Notes under the pieces: model-generated
What the model saw: the letters and a program-made list of their open reading frames with translations, nothing else
Databases searched by the model: none
Told to the model about the DNA's origin: nothing
In this document: one piece after another, positions 28,290 through 36,871 of the stretch
Position numbering within the stretch: position 1 is the stretch's first letter
How the letters are laid out: each line of letters opens with the position of its first letter
NCBI GenBank assembly: GCA_017404385.1
Contig: JAFRCK010000034.1
Coordinates: 1 to 64,000 of the forward strand
Length of the DNA: 64,000 nucleotides
Reading direction: 5' to 3'
Source of the DNA: Bacilli bacterium
GTDB lineage: Bacteria; Bacillota_I; Bacilli_A; RF39; UBA660
Translations under genes and position numbers: made by a program

Positions 28290-28994
28290 TTATAAAGGCA
28301 TATTTTTAATTTGTTTATAATCTCTTGGATATCTCTTTTTATTATTACCTAATTTTTTAATAACTACTAAATTTCTTATACTATTTTCCACAGGTAAATT
28401 AAAAGTAATAACTTCTTCTAATTTAGAATTCATAATTTCAATAGAAGACTTAGCTTCCTCTAATTCTTCATCTAAATTTGCTTTCATTGGTATAAAATAA
28501 CCATTTACTTTTACAAGTGGAATACACATTTCATTAAGTATATTTAATCTTGCCATAGCTCTACTAGTAACAATATCATATTTTTCAATATTGTTTCTAG
28601 CAAATATTTCTGCTCTTTCATTACATATAAATATATTTTTTAAATCTAATTCTTTTTTTACTAAAAATAGAAAATCAATTTTTTTTCTAATACTTTCTAC
28701 TACAGTTACTTTTAAATTAGGAAAACAAATTGCTAAGACTACTCCTGGAAATCCAGCTCCTGTTCCAATATCACATAAAGTTGCTTCTTTTCTTAAATTA
28801 TATGCTTTTATAAGAGTTAAACTATCATAAAAATGTTTTAAATAAACATCTTCTTCTTCAGTTATAGTTGTAAGATTTATTTTTTCATTTTCTGTTACAA
28901 GTAATTCATAGTATTTTTCTAACATGTCCATTTGAGTTTTTGTTAGATTAATATCTAGTTTTTTTACTTCATCATAAAAACTATTTATATTCAT
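28290..28994 (-). CDS. rsmG: 16S rRNA (guanine527-N7)-methyltransferase RsmG (GidB)
   Basis: Methylates G527 of 16S rRNA; loss gives low-level streptomycin resistance in other bacteria. The signature LCDIGTGAGFPGVVLAICFP, the acidic VVES, and TSRAMARL are present. I chose ATG 28994 (234 aa) because AGAGGT lies 6 nt upstream; the preceding TTG is less likely. It overlaps the end of mnmG by 14 nt, the classic gidA-gidB pair. Confidence 0.95.
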   Translation of the reverse strand: MNINSFYDEVKKLDINLTKTQMDMLEKYYELLVTENEKINLTTITEEEDVYLKHFYDSLTLIKAYNLRKEATLCDIGTGAGFPGVVLAICFPNLKVTVVESIRKKIDFLFLVKKELDLKNIFICNERAEIFARNNIEKYDIVTSRAMARLNILNEMCIPLVKVNGYFIPMKANLDEELEEAKSSIEIMNSKLEEVITFNLPVENSIRNLVVIKKLGNNKKRYPRDYKQIKNMPL

Positions 28995-30804
28995 CAAAGT
29001 ACCTCTTCATATATACAGAAAGAATAGCTATATCACTAGGATTTACTCCACTTATTCTACTAGCTTGTGAGAAAGATAAAGGTCTTACTTCTTTAAGTTT
29101 TACTCTTGCTTCAGAAGCTAAGTTAGGAACTTTATCATAATCTATATCCTTTGGAATTTTTTTATTTTCAAGCTTTCTCATTTTTTCTGCTTCTTTTCTT
29201 GCTTTTTTAATATATCCTTCATATTTAATTTGAATTTCAGCTTGTTCTAATTCTAATTCATCATATTTTTTACTTAGTTTATCTTTAATATCACTTATAC
29301 TATTTTCAGTTCTTTTAATAAACTCAATACCATTCATTTTTTTATCTGATTTAATAGTAATATCATTTAATTCATTTATAATTTTATTAATATTATTTTC
29401 TTTTTCTATTAATCTATCATATTGATCTTTTGAAATTAAACCGACTTCATAACCATATTTTCTAAGTCTTAAATCTGCATTATCACTTCTTAATAGTAAT
29501 CTATATTCAGCTCTTGAAGTAAGTAATCTATATGGATCTCTAACACCTTTAGTAACTAAATCATCAATTAAAACCCCTATGTAAGCTTCATCTCTTTTTA
29601 ATATCAATGGTTCTTTACCTTGCATTTTTAATCCTGCATTTATTCCTGCCATTAGACCTTGACATGCTGCTTCTTCATAACCAGAAGTACCATTTATTTG
29701 ACCTGCAGTATATAAGTTTTCTATTATTTTAGTCTCTAAACTAGGATATAAATCTTTAGAATCAATTGCATCATACTCAATTGCATAAGCATATCTAAGA
29801 ATTTTAGCATTTTCTAAACCTGGAAGACTATGTACCATTTCTTCTTGTACATCTCTTGGCATACTTGTTGAAAACCCTTGTACATATATATCATCAAAAT
29901 ATCTACTTTCAGGTTCCAAGAATAATTGATGTCTTTCTTTATCAGCAAATCTAACTATTTTATCCTCTATAGATGGACAATACCTTGGACCAGTACCTAA
30001 TTTTTCTTTTATACCACCATACATACTAGACTTATTTAGATTTTTTCTAATAATTTCATGTGTTTCTGGAGTTGTATAAGTTAAATAACATGGTTCTTGA
30101 TCTTCAACTTTATAATAAGGTTTATCATCAAAACTAAAGGTATATAACTTATCATCCCCTGGTTCCATTTTTGTTTTAGAAAAATCTATTGTATCTCTTT
30201 GTATTCTAGGAGGAGTACCTGTTTTTAATCTTAATAATCTAAAACCAAGTCTTTCTAGATTTTCACTTAAGAACAAAGATGGTCTTGTATTTGATGGACC
30301 AGATCTAGTTCTTGTATCACCAACTAATATATCCGCCTTCATATAAGTACCAGTAGTTAATATAACGCATTTTGATGATATTTTTTCACCAGTTGATAAA
30401 ATAACACCTGTTATTTTATTATCTTCTATTATTAAATCCTCTACTATATCTTCAAGAAATGTAACATTTTTATCTTCTTTTAATAATCTTTGCATTTCTT
30501 TAGGATAAGATACTTTATCACCTTGAGCTCTTAATGATCTAACAGCTGGACCTTTACTAAAATTAAGCATTTTCATTTGTAATAAAGTCTTATCAGCAAC
30601 TTTTCCCATCATTCCACCTAAAGCATCAATTTCTCTAACAACAATACCCTTAGCAGATCCACCAATGTGAGGATTACATGGCATCATAGCAATTTTATCT
30701 AGATTACCAGATACCAATAGAGTTTTAAAACCCATTTTAGCAAGTGATAGTGTTGCTTCACAACCAGCATGACCTCCACCAACTACAATAGCATCAAAAT
30801 TCAT
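28981..30804 (-). CDS. mnmG: tRNA uridine-5-carboxymethylaminomethyl modification enzyme MnmG (GidA)
   Basis: FAD-dependent partner of MnmE that makes cmnm5U at the wobble position of several tRNAs. The N-terminal FAD motif is VVGGGHAGCEA; CNPHIGG, GTGPRYCPSIEDK, and SGYEEAACQGLMAGINA are all intact. The C-terminal MnmE-binding helices end SRISGVNPSDIAILSVYMKR. At 607 aa it is slightly shorter than Bacillus. The SD is AGGTGGTGA. Confidence 0.97.
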   Translation of the reverse strand: MNFDAIVVGGGHAGCEATLSLAKMGFKTLLVSGNLDKIAMMPCNPHIGGSAKGIVVREIDALGGMMGKVADKTLLQMKMLNFSKGPAVRSLRAQGDKVSYPKEMQRLLKEDKNVTFLEDIVEDLIIEDNKITGVILSTGEKISSKCVILTTGTYMKADILVGDTRTRSGPSNTRPSLFLSENLERLGFRLLRLKTGTPPRIQRDTIDFSKTKMEPGDDKLYTFSFDDKPYYKVEDQEPCYLTYTTPETHEIIRKNLNKSSMYGGIKEKLGTGPRYCPSIEDKIVRFADKERHQLFLEPESRYFDDIYVQGFSTSMPRDVQEEMVHSLPGLENAKILRYAYAIEYDAIDSKDLYPSLETKIIENLYTAGQINGTSGYEEAACQGLMAGINAGLKMQGKEPLILKRDEAYIGVLIDDLVTKGVRDPYRLLTSRAEYRLLLRSDNADLRLRKYGYEVGLISKDQYDRLIEKENNINKIINELNDITIKSDKKMNGIEFIKRTENSISDIKDKLSKKYDELELEQAEIQIKYEGYIKKARKEAEKMRKLENKKIPKDIDYDKVPNLASEARVKLKEVRPLSFSQASRISGVNPSDIAILSVYMKRYFDEYK

Positions 30805-30864
30805 TAAATCACCACCTTTTTTTAAAGCAAAAGTATTATACTATAATTATTTTTAATAATCAAT

Positions 30865-30897
30865 AAAAAAGAATTAATATATAATTAATTCTTTTTT
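30865..30897 (-). terminator. Terminator of the small membrane protein gene
   Basis: GAATTAAT ... ATTAATTC stem with a 5-nt loop, flanked by A- and U-runs on the minus strand; it overlaps the 3' end of the gene. Confidence 0.75.
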
Positions 30898-31265
30898 ATA
30901 CAACTGTAGGCCTTATTATTATATTTATCAACCATAAACATATTATTATCATTAATAGTTATATCATATTTAGTAGAAGAAGTTTCAATTATAAAATTTC
31001 TTTTTTTGTTATTAATTTCAATACCTTTTACGCTATATGATGAATTATCTGAAGAACCATTATATTTAGTCATTTTAAAGTTATCATTATCAATTACTAA
31101 TACTTCACCACCGTCACAATGCCATGTTCCTATGTAATCTCTAGGGAAAAATTTAATAACTAATAATACTATACCAACTATAATTCCTACAAAAAACAAT
31201 ACATATCCAATTATAATAGCTGCGATAGCGCCTTTGGATGTCCTTTTTATTTCTTTATTATTCAT
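30885..31265 (-). CDS. Small membrane-anchored protein of unknown function
   Basis: A 126-aa protein. A basic, Asn/Lys-rich N-terminus precedes one strong membrane segment (AIAAIIIGYVLFFVGIIVGI and on, about 13-39), then an extracytoplasmic beta-rich domain starting YIGTWHCDGGEVLVID and ending KAYSCIKK. The GTW start and a Cys pair resemble small lipocalin-like domains, as in the lipoprotein at 51960-52307. I do not recognise a family. It sits between mnmG and the sigma gene with its own SD (GGAGGTATATATG-type). Confidence 0.75.
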   Translation of the reverse strand: MNNKEIKRTSKGAIAAIIIGYVLFFVGIIVGIVLLVIKFFPRDYIGTWHCDGGEVLVIDNDNFKMTKYNGSSDNSSYSVKGIEINNKKRNFIIETSSTKYDITINDNNMFMVDKYNNKAYSCIKKN

Positions 31266-31307
31266 ATATACCTCCTATTATTAATTATAATATAAATTTA
31301 TAAATAA

Positions 31308-31342
31308 AAAAAGAGATTAACGAAAATCTTCTAATCTCTTAC
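31308..31342 (-). terminator. Terminator of the RpoD-like gene
   Basis: AGAGATTA (31332-31339, minus) pairs with TAATCTCT (31312-31319), followed by a U-run. It overlaps the stop codon region of the sigma gene. Confidence 0.7.
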
Positions 31343-32522
31343 TAATTTTAGGATTTCTAAATAACTTTAATGTTTTTTCTTCAATTTGTCTAATTCTTTC
31401 CCTAGTAACATTATATTCATTCGATATTTCTTCTAATGTTCTAATACCATTTCCATCAAATCCAAATCTTAAATCAATAATTCTTCTTACTTTTTCATTA
31501 TACTTATTTTTCTTTGAATCATCTGTATTAATAGGAAAATATTCATCTATTATTTTAGCAATTTCTTCATGTAATGCATTTGCCTCGGCTTTTTTTGTTA
31601 TATTTCCAGCACTTTTTTCATCTTCTAAGAAATCTATTAGTTCAGACTGATCACCATCTTCTGCTGAACCAACAGGAGTATAATAACTAACTGTTGTTAC
31701 ATTATAACTCTTATAATTTCTAATCATTTCAGGACTAATTCCTATTATTGCAGATAATTCTTCATTAGTAGGTTCTACTCCTCCATGTTCTTTTGAAAAA
31801 TGTTCTATTGCAATACTTATCTTTTTTAAGATTGTACCTGCTTGAATTGGAATTCTTATATTTCTTGATGAATTATCTATCGCTCTTCTTATAGCTTGTC
31901 TTATCCACCAAGAAGCATATGTACTAAATTTATATCCTTTAGAAACATCAAATTTATCTATAGCTGTTCCTAAACCTATATTACCTTCTTGATATAAATC
32001 TAATAATTCTAAACCTCTTCCTACATATTTATTAGCTATTTTTACTACTAATCTTAAATTAGCTTCATATATTTTATTTCTTGTAGTAATATCTTTATTC
32101 TCTACATATTCCATAAATAATTTTTTTTCTTCTTCTGGAGTTAACAAAGGTATTCTTTTAATTTCTTTATAATACATACCAACTGGATCTTCACTATTTA
32201 TATATGAATTATCTTCAATTAATTTTTTAAATTCATCAATTGAATCACCAATTCCTACTATTTCTATTTTACTAATTAATAAATAACAATTTATAAAATC
32301 TATTAATGGATAATAGTCAATTGAATCTTGAATTATATCTAATTCTTTTTCTTTAATTTCTTGATTTTTAATAAATGAAGACAATATTTTTTCAATCATA
32401 GATTTTAATTCTGTAGATTGAGACAATATTTCAATCATATCATCTTGTGTTAATTCTTCTTCTTTATTAATTGATTTTTTTAATACTTTTTCTGTTTTTT
32501 TTATTATATCTTGTGTGCTCAT
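31317..32522 (-). CDS. RpoD-like RNA polymerase sigma factor, divergent
   Basis: Sigma-70 group 1/2 protein of 401 aa. Region 1.2 ([21 protein letters not shown]), region 2 ([27 protein letters not shown] ... [16 protein letters not shown]) and region 4 ([30 protein letters not shown]) are clear. It departs from standard RpoD after the -10 helix ([13 protein letters not shown] instead of IADQARTIRIPVH) and in the finger ([16 protein letters not shown] instead of SLDxPIGEEEDS). It also lacks the usual dnaG neighbour. It may be the primary sigma factor or a paralogue; sequence alone does not decide. Confidence 0.88.
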   Translation of the reverse strand: MSTQDIIKKTEKVLKKSINKEEELTQDDMIEILSQSTELKSMIEKILSSFIKNQEIKEKELDIIQDSIDYYPLIDFINCYLLISKIEIVGIGDSIDEFKKLIEDNSYINSEDPVGMYYKEIKRIPLLTPEEEKKLFMEYVENKDITTRNKIYEANLRLVVKIANKYVGRGLELLDLYQEGNIGLGTAIDKFDVSKGYKFSTYASWWIRQAIRRAIDNSSRNIRIPIQAGTILKKISIAIEHFSKEHGGVEPTNEELSAIIGISPEMIRNYKSYNVTTVSYYTPVGSAEDGDQSELIDFLEDEKSAGNITKKAEANALHEEIAKIIDEYFPINTDDSKKNKYNEKVRRIIDLRFGFDGNGIRTLEEISNEYNVTRERIRQIEEKTLKLFRNPKISKRLEDFR

Positions 32523-32576
32523 ATAAGCCCCCCTGTAAGTAAAATTTATGCTATCACATTTTAATATTCTTGTAAA

Positions 32577-33914
32577 CTACTTTCCTAAACAAAATCTACT
32601 AAATAATTTATCAATTAATTCATTATCATAACTCTCTCCAGTTATCTCTCCTAAAGAATCAATTATATTTCTAATATCTATCTCTAACATATCTATAGGT
32701 ATGCCATTTTCTAATGCATTAATTAAATTTTCTGATGATTCTTTTGCTTGCTTTAGTAAGGCTACTTCTCTAGCATTAGAAATATATGTCATATCTCCAC
32801 TATTTATATCTTCTAATTTAAATAATTCATTTATTTTATTTAATAATTCTTCTATGTCATTTTTTTCTGCGCTAACTTTTACATATGGTAAATCTAATTC
32901 CAATTTTTCATCTAAATCCGACTTATTAACAACTATTATTCTTTTTTTATCCTTTGTTTTTTCAAGCAAGTCCCTATCCTCATTAGTTAATTCTTCATTA
33001 TTATTTAACACTAATAAAACTAAATCAGCCTTTTCTAAGAGAGATAAACTTTTTTCTACGCCTATTTTTTCCACAGTGTTAGTAGTTTTTCTTACACCAG
33101 CAGTATCTAAGAAATTAATTAATATTCCATTTAATCTAATACTTCCTTCTACTATATCTCTAGTAGTTCCAGGTATATCTGTTACTATTGCTTTATCTTC
33201 ATCTAATAATCTATTTAATAAAGAACTCTTTCCTACATTAGGTCTTCCAATTATAACAGTATTTATTCCTTCTTTAATAAGTTTACCACTTTCAGATGTC
33301 TTTAAAAGATCATCTATTTCTTCATTTAATTCTATGGAATACTTTTTTATATCTTCAATAGTCATTACTTCTATATCTTCATATTCTGGATAATCTATAT
33401 TTACTTCTATATTTGATACTATATCTAGAGCTTTATCCCTTAATTTATTTATTTTTTTAGATAATCTTCCATATACACCATTTATTGCCATTTTTCTAGC
33501 ACTTTCTGTCTTCGCATCTATAAGATCCATTACTGATTCAGCTTCAATTAAATCTATTCTTCCATTTATAAATGCTCTTTTAGTAAACTCCCCTGGTTCA
33601 GCAAGTCTTGCTCCATTAGTTAATAAAAGTTCTAATATTTTATTAGTTACTGATATTCCACCATGTGAATTTATTTCTATTATATCTTCTTTAGTATAAG
33701 TTTTAGGAGCTAAAAAGATAGATACTAATACTTCATCTATTATCTTATCCCCTTCTATAATATGTCCATAATTAATAGTATTTGACTTAAAAGAATATAT
33801 GTTTCTATCAAATATCTTATTCACAATATCAAATGCTTCATCTCCACTAATTCTAACTATAGAAATAGCTCCTACACCAGTTGCTGTTGAAATAGCCGCT
33901 ATTGTGTCATTCAT
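32577..33914 (-). CDS. mnmE: tRNA modification GTPase MnmE (TrmE)
   Basis: Works with MnmG on wobble uridines. It has an N-terminal folate-binding domain (1-118), helical domain and an inserted G domain (GRPNVGKSSLLN; DIPGTTRD; DTAGVR; NKSD), and the C-terminal CFCL-type motif is present as FCLGK. I chose ATG 33914 (445 aa) because AGAGGTG lies 6 nt upstream; GTG 33923 overlaps the SD. Position matches the conserved origin-proximal group. Confidence 0.97.
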   Translation of the reverse strand: MNDTIAAISTATGVGAISIVRISGDEAFDIVNKIFDRNIYSFKSNTINYGHIIEGDKIIDEVLVSIFLAPKTYTKEDIIEINSHGGISVTNKILELLLTNGARLAEPGEFTKRAFINGRIDLIEAESVMDLIDAKTESARKMAINGVYGRLSKKINKLRDKALDIVSNIEVNIDYPEYEDIEVMTIEDIKKYSIELNEEIDDLLKTSESGKLIKEGINTVIIGRPNVGKSSLLNRLLDEDKAIVTDIPGTTRDIVEGSIRLNGILINFLDTAGVRKTTNTVEKIGVEKSLSLLEKADLVLLVLNNNEELTNEDRDLLEKTKDKKRIIVVNKSDLDEKLELDLPYVKVSAEKNDIEELLNKINELFKLEDINSGDMTYISNAREVALLKQAKESSENLINALENGIPIDMLEIDIRNIIDSLGEITGESYDNELIDKLFSRFCLGK

Positions 33915-33956
33915 GGAAATCACCTCTGTGAAAAAGATTATAACACTTTTTAAGCA

Positions 33957-33990
33957 AAATAAAAAGAAGCATTTTAATTATGCTCCTTTT
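33957..33990 (-). terminator. Terminator of the DUF4234 gene
   Basis: GGAGCAT ... ATGCTTC stem with one G-U pair and a following U-run on the minus strand. The stop codon is within it. Confidence 0.7.
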
Positions 33991-34328
33991 TTAGTCATTT
34001 CATTTAAATCATTTTGAACAAATGCATAAACAACTATGCTTAATCCAACAATTGATAAAATAAGATACATTACTGAGTTATCTTTAACTGGCATGTTTCT
34101 ATCAGCTTGCGCTTTAGCTGTTAATTGACCTATTTTATAAGACCAATAAATACCATAGATTCCACAAGTTACTAATGTTAATAAGAATACAACCCCTCCA
34201 GTTGGTAATGAATCATCTTTTGCTGCTGCTTTTACTTCATCGTTTAAAACAATTAGCCAATAAATACCATAGATTCCACAAGTTACTATTGATAAAACAA
34301 TTGAAGTAGCTATACTTCTTTCTTTCAT
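33978..34328 (-). CDS. DUF4234 membrane protein with internal duplication
   Basis: A 116-aa membrane protein with three hydrophobic segments. Two carry the same box TCGIYGIYW, spaced 38 residues apart, the DUF4234 hallmark (KERSIATSIVLSIVTCGIYGIYW). Function is unknown. I chose ATG 34328, 7 nt after AAGGAGA; TTG 34334 overlaps it. The 32 bases coding the second half of each box are identical (see repeat). It lies inside the conserved mnmE-jag interval, where Bacillus has nothing. Confidence 0.85.
   Translation of the reverse strand: MKERSIATSIVLSIVTCGIYGIYWLIVLNDEVKAAAKDDSLPTGGVVFLLTLVTCGIYGIYWSYKIGQLTAKAQADRNMPVKDNSVMYLILSIVGLSIVVYAFVQNDLNEMTKKGA
34143..34288. repeat. Identical 32-bp direct repeats 114 bp apart within the DUF4234 gene
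   Basis: 34143-34174 and 34257-34288 are identical over 32 bases and in the same frame (114 bp is 38 codons). Identity includes third codon positions, so a recent internal duplication or gene conversion is likely. Confidence 0.9.
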
Positions 34329-34357
34329 TTTCAAATCTCCTTTCTAATAGTATTATA

Positions 34358-34969
34358 TTACTCTTTAGGTTTAATTACAACCCTTCTATTTGGTTCTTCT
34401 CCTTCACTTTCTGTTTCAACACCTTTAAACTCAGAAAGTACGCTATGAACTAATCTTCTTTCATATGAATTCATTGAATCCATAGTAATAGGTTCCTTTG
34501 TTTTTCTTACTTCTTTTGCTAATTTAATAGCTAATCTTTCAATATTTTTTTGTTGTTTTTCTTTATAATTTTCAACATCTAATAATACATTTACAAATGC
34601 AGGTACTTCTTTTGCTAAAACAGTTCTTAAAAGATTTTGAATAGAAGATAATGTTCTTCCACCTTTTCCTATTAATAATGAACTATTATCAGTATGTATA
34701 GTTATTTTAATAAAGTTTTCTTTTCTTTGAGTTTCTAATATAACATTATTAAAACCCATACCTTCTACTATTTTTTTTACATATTCTTTTGAAAATTCAA
34801 GAATATCAGATTTTAATACAACATTTAATGTATATTTTTTCTTTTTTAATAATCCAGTTGTTTCTTCAGTTACTGAAGTAATCATTTCTTCCTCTTTTAC
34901 ATTTAGTTCTTTTAAGGCTTGTAATGTTAATTCTTCAACATTTTTTCCTTCAAATACATATGTTTTCAT
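34358..34969 (-). CDS. jag: Jag/KhpB RNA-binding protein (SpoIIIJ-associated)
   Basis: Three domains in 203 aa: Jag-N (1-50; MKTYVFEGKNVEELTLQALKEL), KH (about 60-140; LLIGKGGRTLSSIQNLL) and R3H (about 142-203; RRLVHSVLSEFKGVETESEGEEPNRRV). RNA-binding partner of KhpA, linked to cell elongation and sporulation. It follows yidC by 13 nt, the standard rnpA-yidC-jag operon. Confidence 0.95.
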   Translation of the reverse strand: MKTYVFEGKNVEELTLQALKELNVKEEEMITSVTEETTGLLKKKKYTLNVVLKSDILEFSKEYVKKIVEGMGFNNVILETQRKENFIKITIHTDNSSLLIGKGGRTLSSIQNLLRTVLAKEVPAFVNVLLDVENYKEKQQKNIERLAIKLAKEVRKTKEPITMDSMNSYERRLVHSVLSEFKGVETESEGEEPNRRVVIKPKE

Positions 34970-34982
34970 ACTACTTACTCCT

Positions 34983-35939
34983 TTATTTAGTTGCTTTTTC
35001 AGTTTTTCTCTTTTTTAAATATTTAACTAATAAGTTTTGACCTATTGTAAATATTGTAGATGCTATCCAATATAATGATAATGCAACTGAGAAGTTAATA
35101 GACATAATAGCTATCATAATAACCATAATATTCATCATCATATTTGGATTAACACCACCAGATTGTGGAGATGATGCTGTTTTATTAAGTTTTTGTGAAA
35201 TAATTGTTGTTCCAACAATTAATAAAACAATTATTATGTATTCCCAATGTCCACTTTGCATAGCTTTTAATGGAGTTGTACCTAGTACTAATCCAAATAA
35301 ATTTCCTTCAAATATAACTGGAACTCTATTAGCTGCTTCATAAAAAGCAATTAATAATGGTATTTGTATAAATGCAAATAAACAACTAGATAATGGATTA
35401 ACACCATATTTCTTATATACTTGCATTGTTTCCATAGATTTTTGTTGCATCGATTGTTGATCTTTTTTACCTTCATATTTTTTATTTATTCTATCTATTT
35501 CTGGTTGCATTTCTTTCATATTTTCAGATTGCATAGCTGTTTTATGAGTAAATGGTGCTAGTATTAATCTTAATAATAATCCTAATACTATAATCGATAT
35601 ACCATAGTTACCAAATAAACCATTAATCTTAATTAGTAACCAAGCTAGTGGTTTAACAAAAATATTTTCCCAAATTCCTTCATAAGTACTATCTGATAAT
35701 TTCATTTTTGAGCACTTAGGTAATTTGCTAATATCAATTTCATCTTTATATTCATTATATTTTTTAATAACACCTTTATCTTCTGGTTGACATAATATAT
35801 TTTTGTTTAAAGTGATTTTAACCTTATCATTCTCGTAGTATACTACGTTATTTTTCTTATCTTTAAGAACAGTAGTACATCCTGTTAATATAAATACTAC
35901 CGCAAGTAATAACATTATTTTTCTAAATTTCTTTTTCAT
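34983..35939 (-). CDS. yidC: Membrane protein insertase YidC (SpoIIIJ type)
   Basis: Lipoprotein-type insertase of 318 aa. The signal peptide ends in lipobox LTGC (Cys21). The 60L_inner membrane domain has five membrane segments beginning PLAWLLIKINGLFGNYGISIIVLG, with the conserved helical hairpin (QPEIDRINKKYEGKKDQQSMQQ) and hydrophilic-groove Arg in LLRLILAPF. Basic C-tail. Its ATG overlaps the end of rnpA by 17 nt, with GAGGGAG as SD. Confidence 0.96.
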   Translation of the reverse strand: MKKKFRKIMLLLAVVFILTGCTTVLKDKKNNVVYYENDKVKITLNKNILCQPEDKGVIKKYNEYKDEIDISKLPKCSKMKLSDSTYEGIWENIFVKPLAWLLIKINGLFGNYGISIIVLGLLLRLILAPFTHKTAMQSENMKEMQPEIDRINKKYEGKKDQQSMQQKSMETMQVYKKYGVNPLSSCLFAFIQIPLLIAFYEAANRVPVIFEGNLFGLVLGTTPLKAMQSGHWEYIIIVLLIVGTTIISQKLNKTASSPQSGGVNPNMMMNIMVIMIAIMSINFSVALSLYWIASTIFTIGQNLLVKYLKKRKTEKATK

Positions 35940-36276
35940 TTTTTTCTCCCTCTAGTTTACATAATATTTCTAATAAATATTTTCTTTTTTCATCAAAAGA
36001 AGCTAAACTAATTTCTTTCCTTAATATTATAACATAATCATATTCTCTTGAAAATACAAAATTACTCTTATCTATAATATCTTTTATTTGTCTCTTGTTT
36101 TTATTTCTAACAACTGCATTTCCTAATTTTTTAGAAACACAAATACAGAATCTATAATATTTATTATCCTTATTATATAGTTTATATACAAAATAAAATT
36201 TATTTTTAAACATAATTCCTTGTTTAATTACTTTATCAATTTCATCTTGTTTTTTTATAATATTTAGTTTTTTCAT
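35923..36276 (-). CDS. rnpA: Ribonuclease P protein component
   Basis: Protein subunit of RNase P, processing tRNA 5' ends. The RNR-type signature is GNAVVRNKNKRQIKDI; the basic beta-sheet core and FxxxxKxG-like KLGNAV are present. I chose ATG 36276 (117 aa), preceded by GAGGTG and giving MKKLNIIKKQDEI, the usual family start; upstream ATG 36303 would extend into the rpmH terminator. Confidence 0.94.
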   Translation of the reverse strand: MKKLNIIKKQDEIDKVIKQGIMFKNKFYFVYKLYNKDNKYYRFCICVSKKLGNAVVRNKNKRQIKDIIDKSNFVFSREYDYVIILRKEISLASFDEKRKYLLEILCKLEGEKNEKEI

Positions 36277-36289
36277 AGACACCTCATAC

Positions 36290-36314
36290 AAAAAAAACCA
36301 CAATTATAGTGTGG
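36290..36314 (-). terminator. Terminator between rpmH and rnpA
   Basis: CCACA ... TGTGG stem with a 7-nt loop followed by eight U on the minus strand. The rnpA SD begins only a few bases later, so rnpA expression depends on read-through or an internal start (the loop contains TATAAT). Confidence 0.75.
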
Positions 36315-36317
36315 AAT

Positions 36318-36440
36318 TTATTTAGATAGTCTTTTACGACCTTTTTGTCTTCTACTATTTAATACTTTACCTTTAATCCTTGAAAAAAATCCATGTTTTT
36401 TCTTCATATTTCTATTATTTGGTTGAAAAGTTCTTTTCAT
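36318..36440 (-). CDS. rpmH: 50S ribosomal protein L34 (short form)
   Basis: A 40-aa basic ribosomal protein starting [10 protein letters not shown] and ending GRKRLSK, preceded by GGAGGTG. Compared with the usual 44-aa form it lacks about four residues in the middle ([12 protein letters not shown] against HGFRARMxTKNGRKVL). It is the first gene left of oriC, as in most Firmicutes. Confidence 0.95.
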   Translation of the reverse strand: MKRTFQPNNRNMKKKHGFFSRIKGKVLNSRRQKGRKRLSK

Positions 36441-36871
36441 AATACACCTCCAAGTCCATAAAACATGTTAAATTATAATATTTTTTTTAGATAAAGTCAA
36501 TCACTTTTTAAATAAATGATTATATATTTTTTATAATATATATATAATAATGATAAAAAAAATAGTTTTTAACATAAAAATGTGGAAAACTTATTAAAAA
36601 TCCTTTATAATATAAAGCTATATTATTTTTCAACAATTGTACACAGCCATGTGGATAATTTAAATATGTGGATAATATAGTTGTTAATAACAAAAATTGT
36701 GGAAAAAGTGGAAAAGTGTTTTTTATTATTATTTTAAAATAAAAGAACCTGTGGATATTTATTGTGGATATGTTGTGGATACATTTTTTTAAGTAAAAAT
36801 GGTTGAATTATAAATAAAATAAGGTATAATTAACTTAGAAATTAAAACTAACTAGGGGGAGGTGTTGGTTT
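36441..36871. other. oriC: Chromosomal replication origin region (oriC, dnaA-upstream part)
   Basis: Between rpmH and dnaA lie at least seven DnaA-box-like 9-mers in the same orientation: TGTGGATAA at 36650 and 36667; TGTGGAAAA at 36580 and 36698; TGTGGATAT at 36750 and 36763; TGTGGATAC at 36774. The stretch 36481-36575 is nearly pure A/T. Gene orientation flips here, with both arms pointing away. This corresponds to the incA/incB-type half of a bipartite Bacillus-like origin. Confidence 0.93.
36803..36830 (+). promoter_or_regulatory. Promoter of dnaA
   Basis: TTGAAT (36803-36808), a 16-bp spacer and TATAAT (36825-36830). DnaA boxes lie immediately upstream, so autoregulation by DnaA is likely. 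Confidence 0.7.

Noticed and set aside
32701-33393. 230-codon plus-strand ORF in mnmE
   Set aside because: Long only because AT-rich antisense of mnmE lacks stops; no SD or domain.
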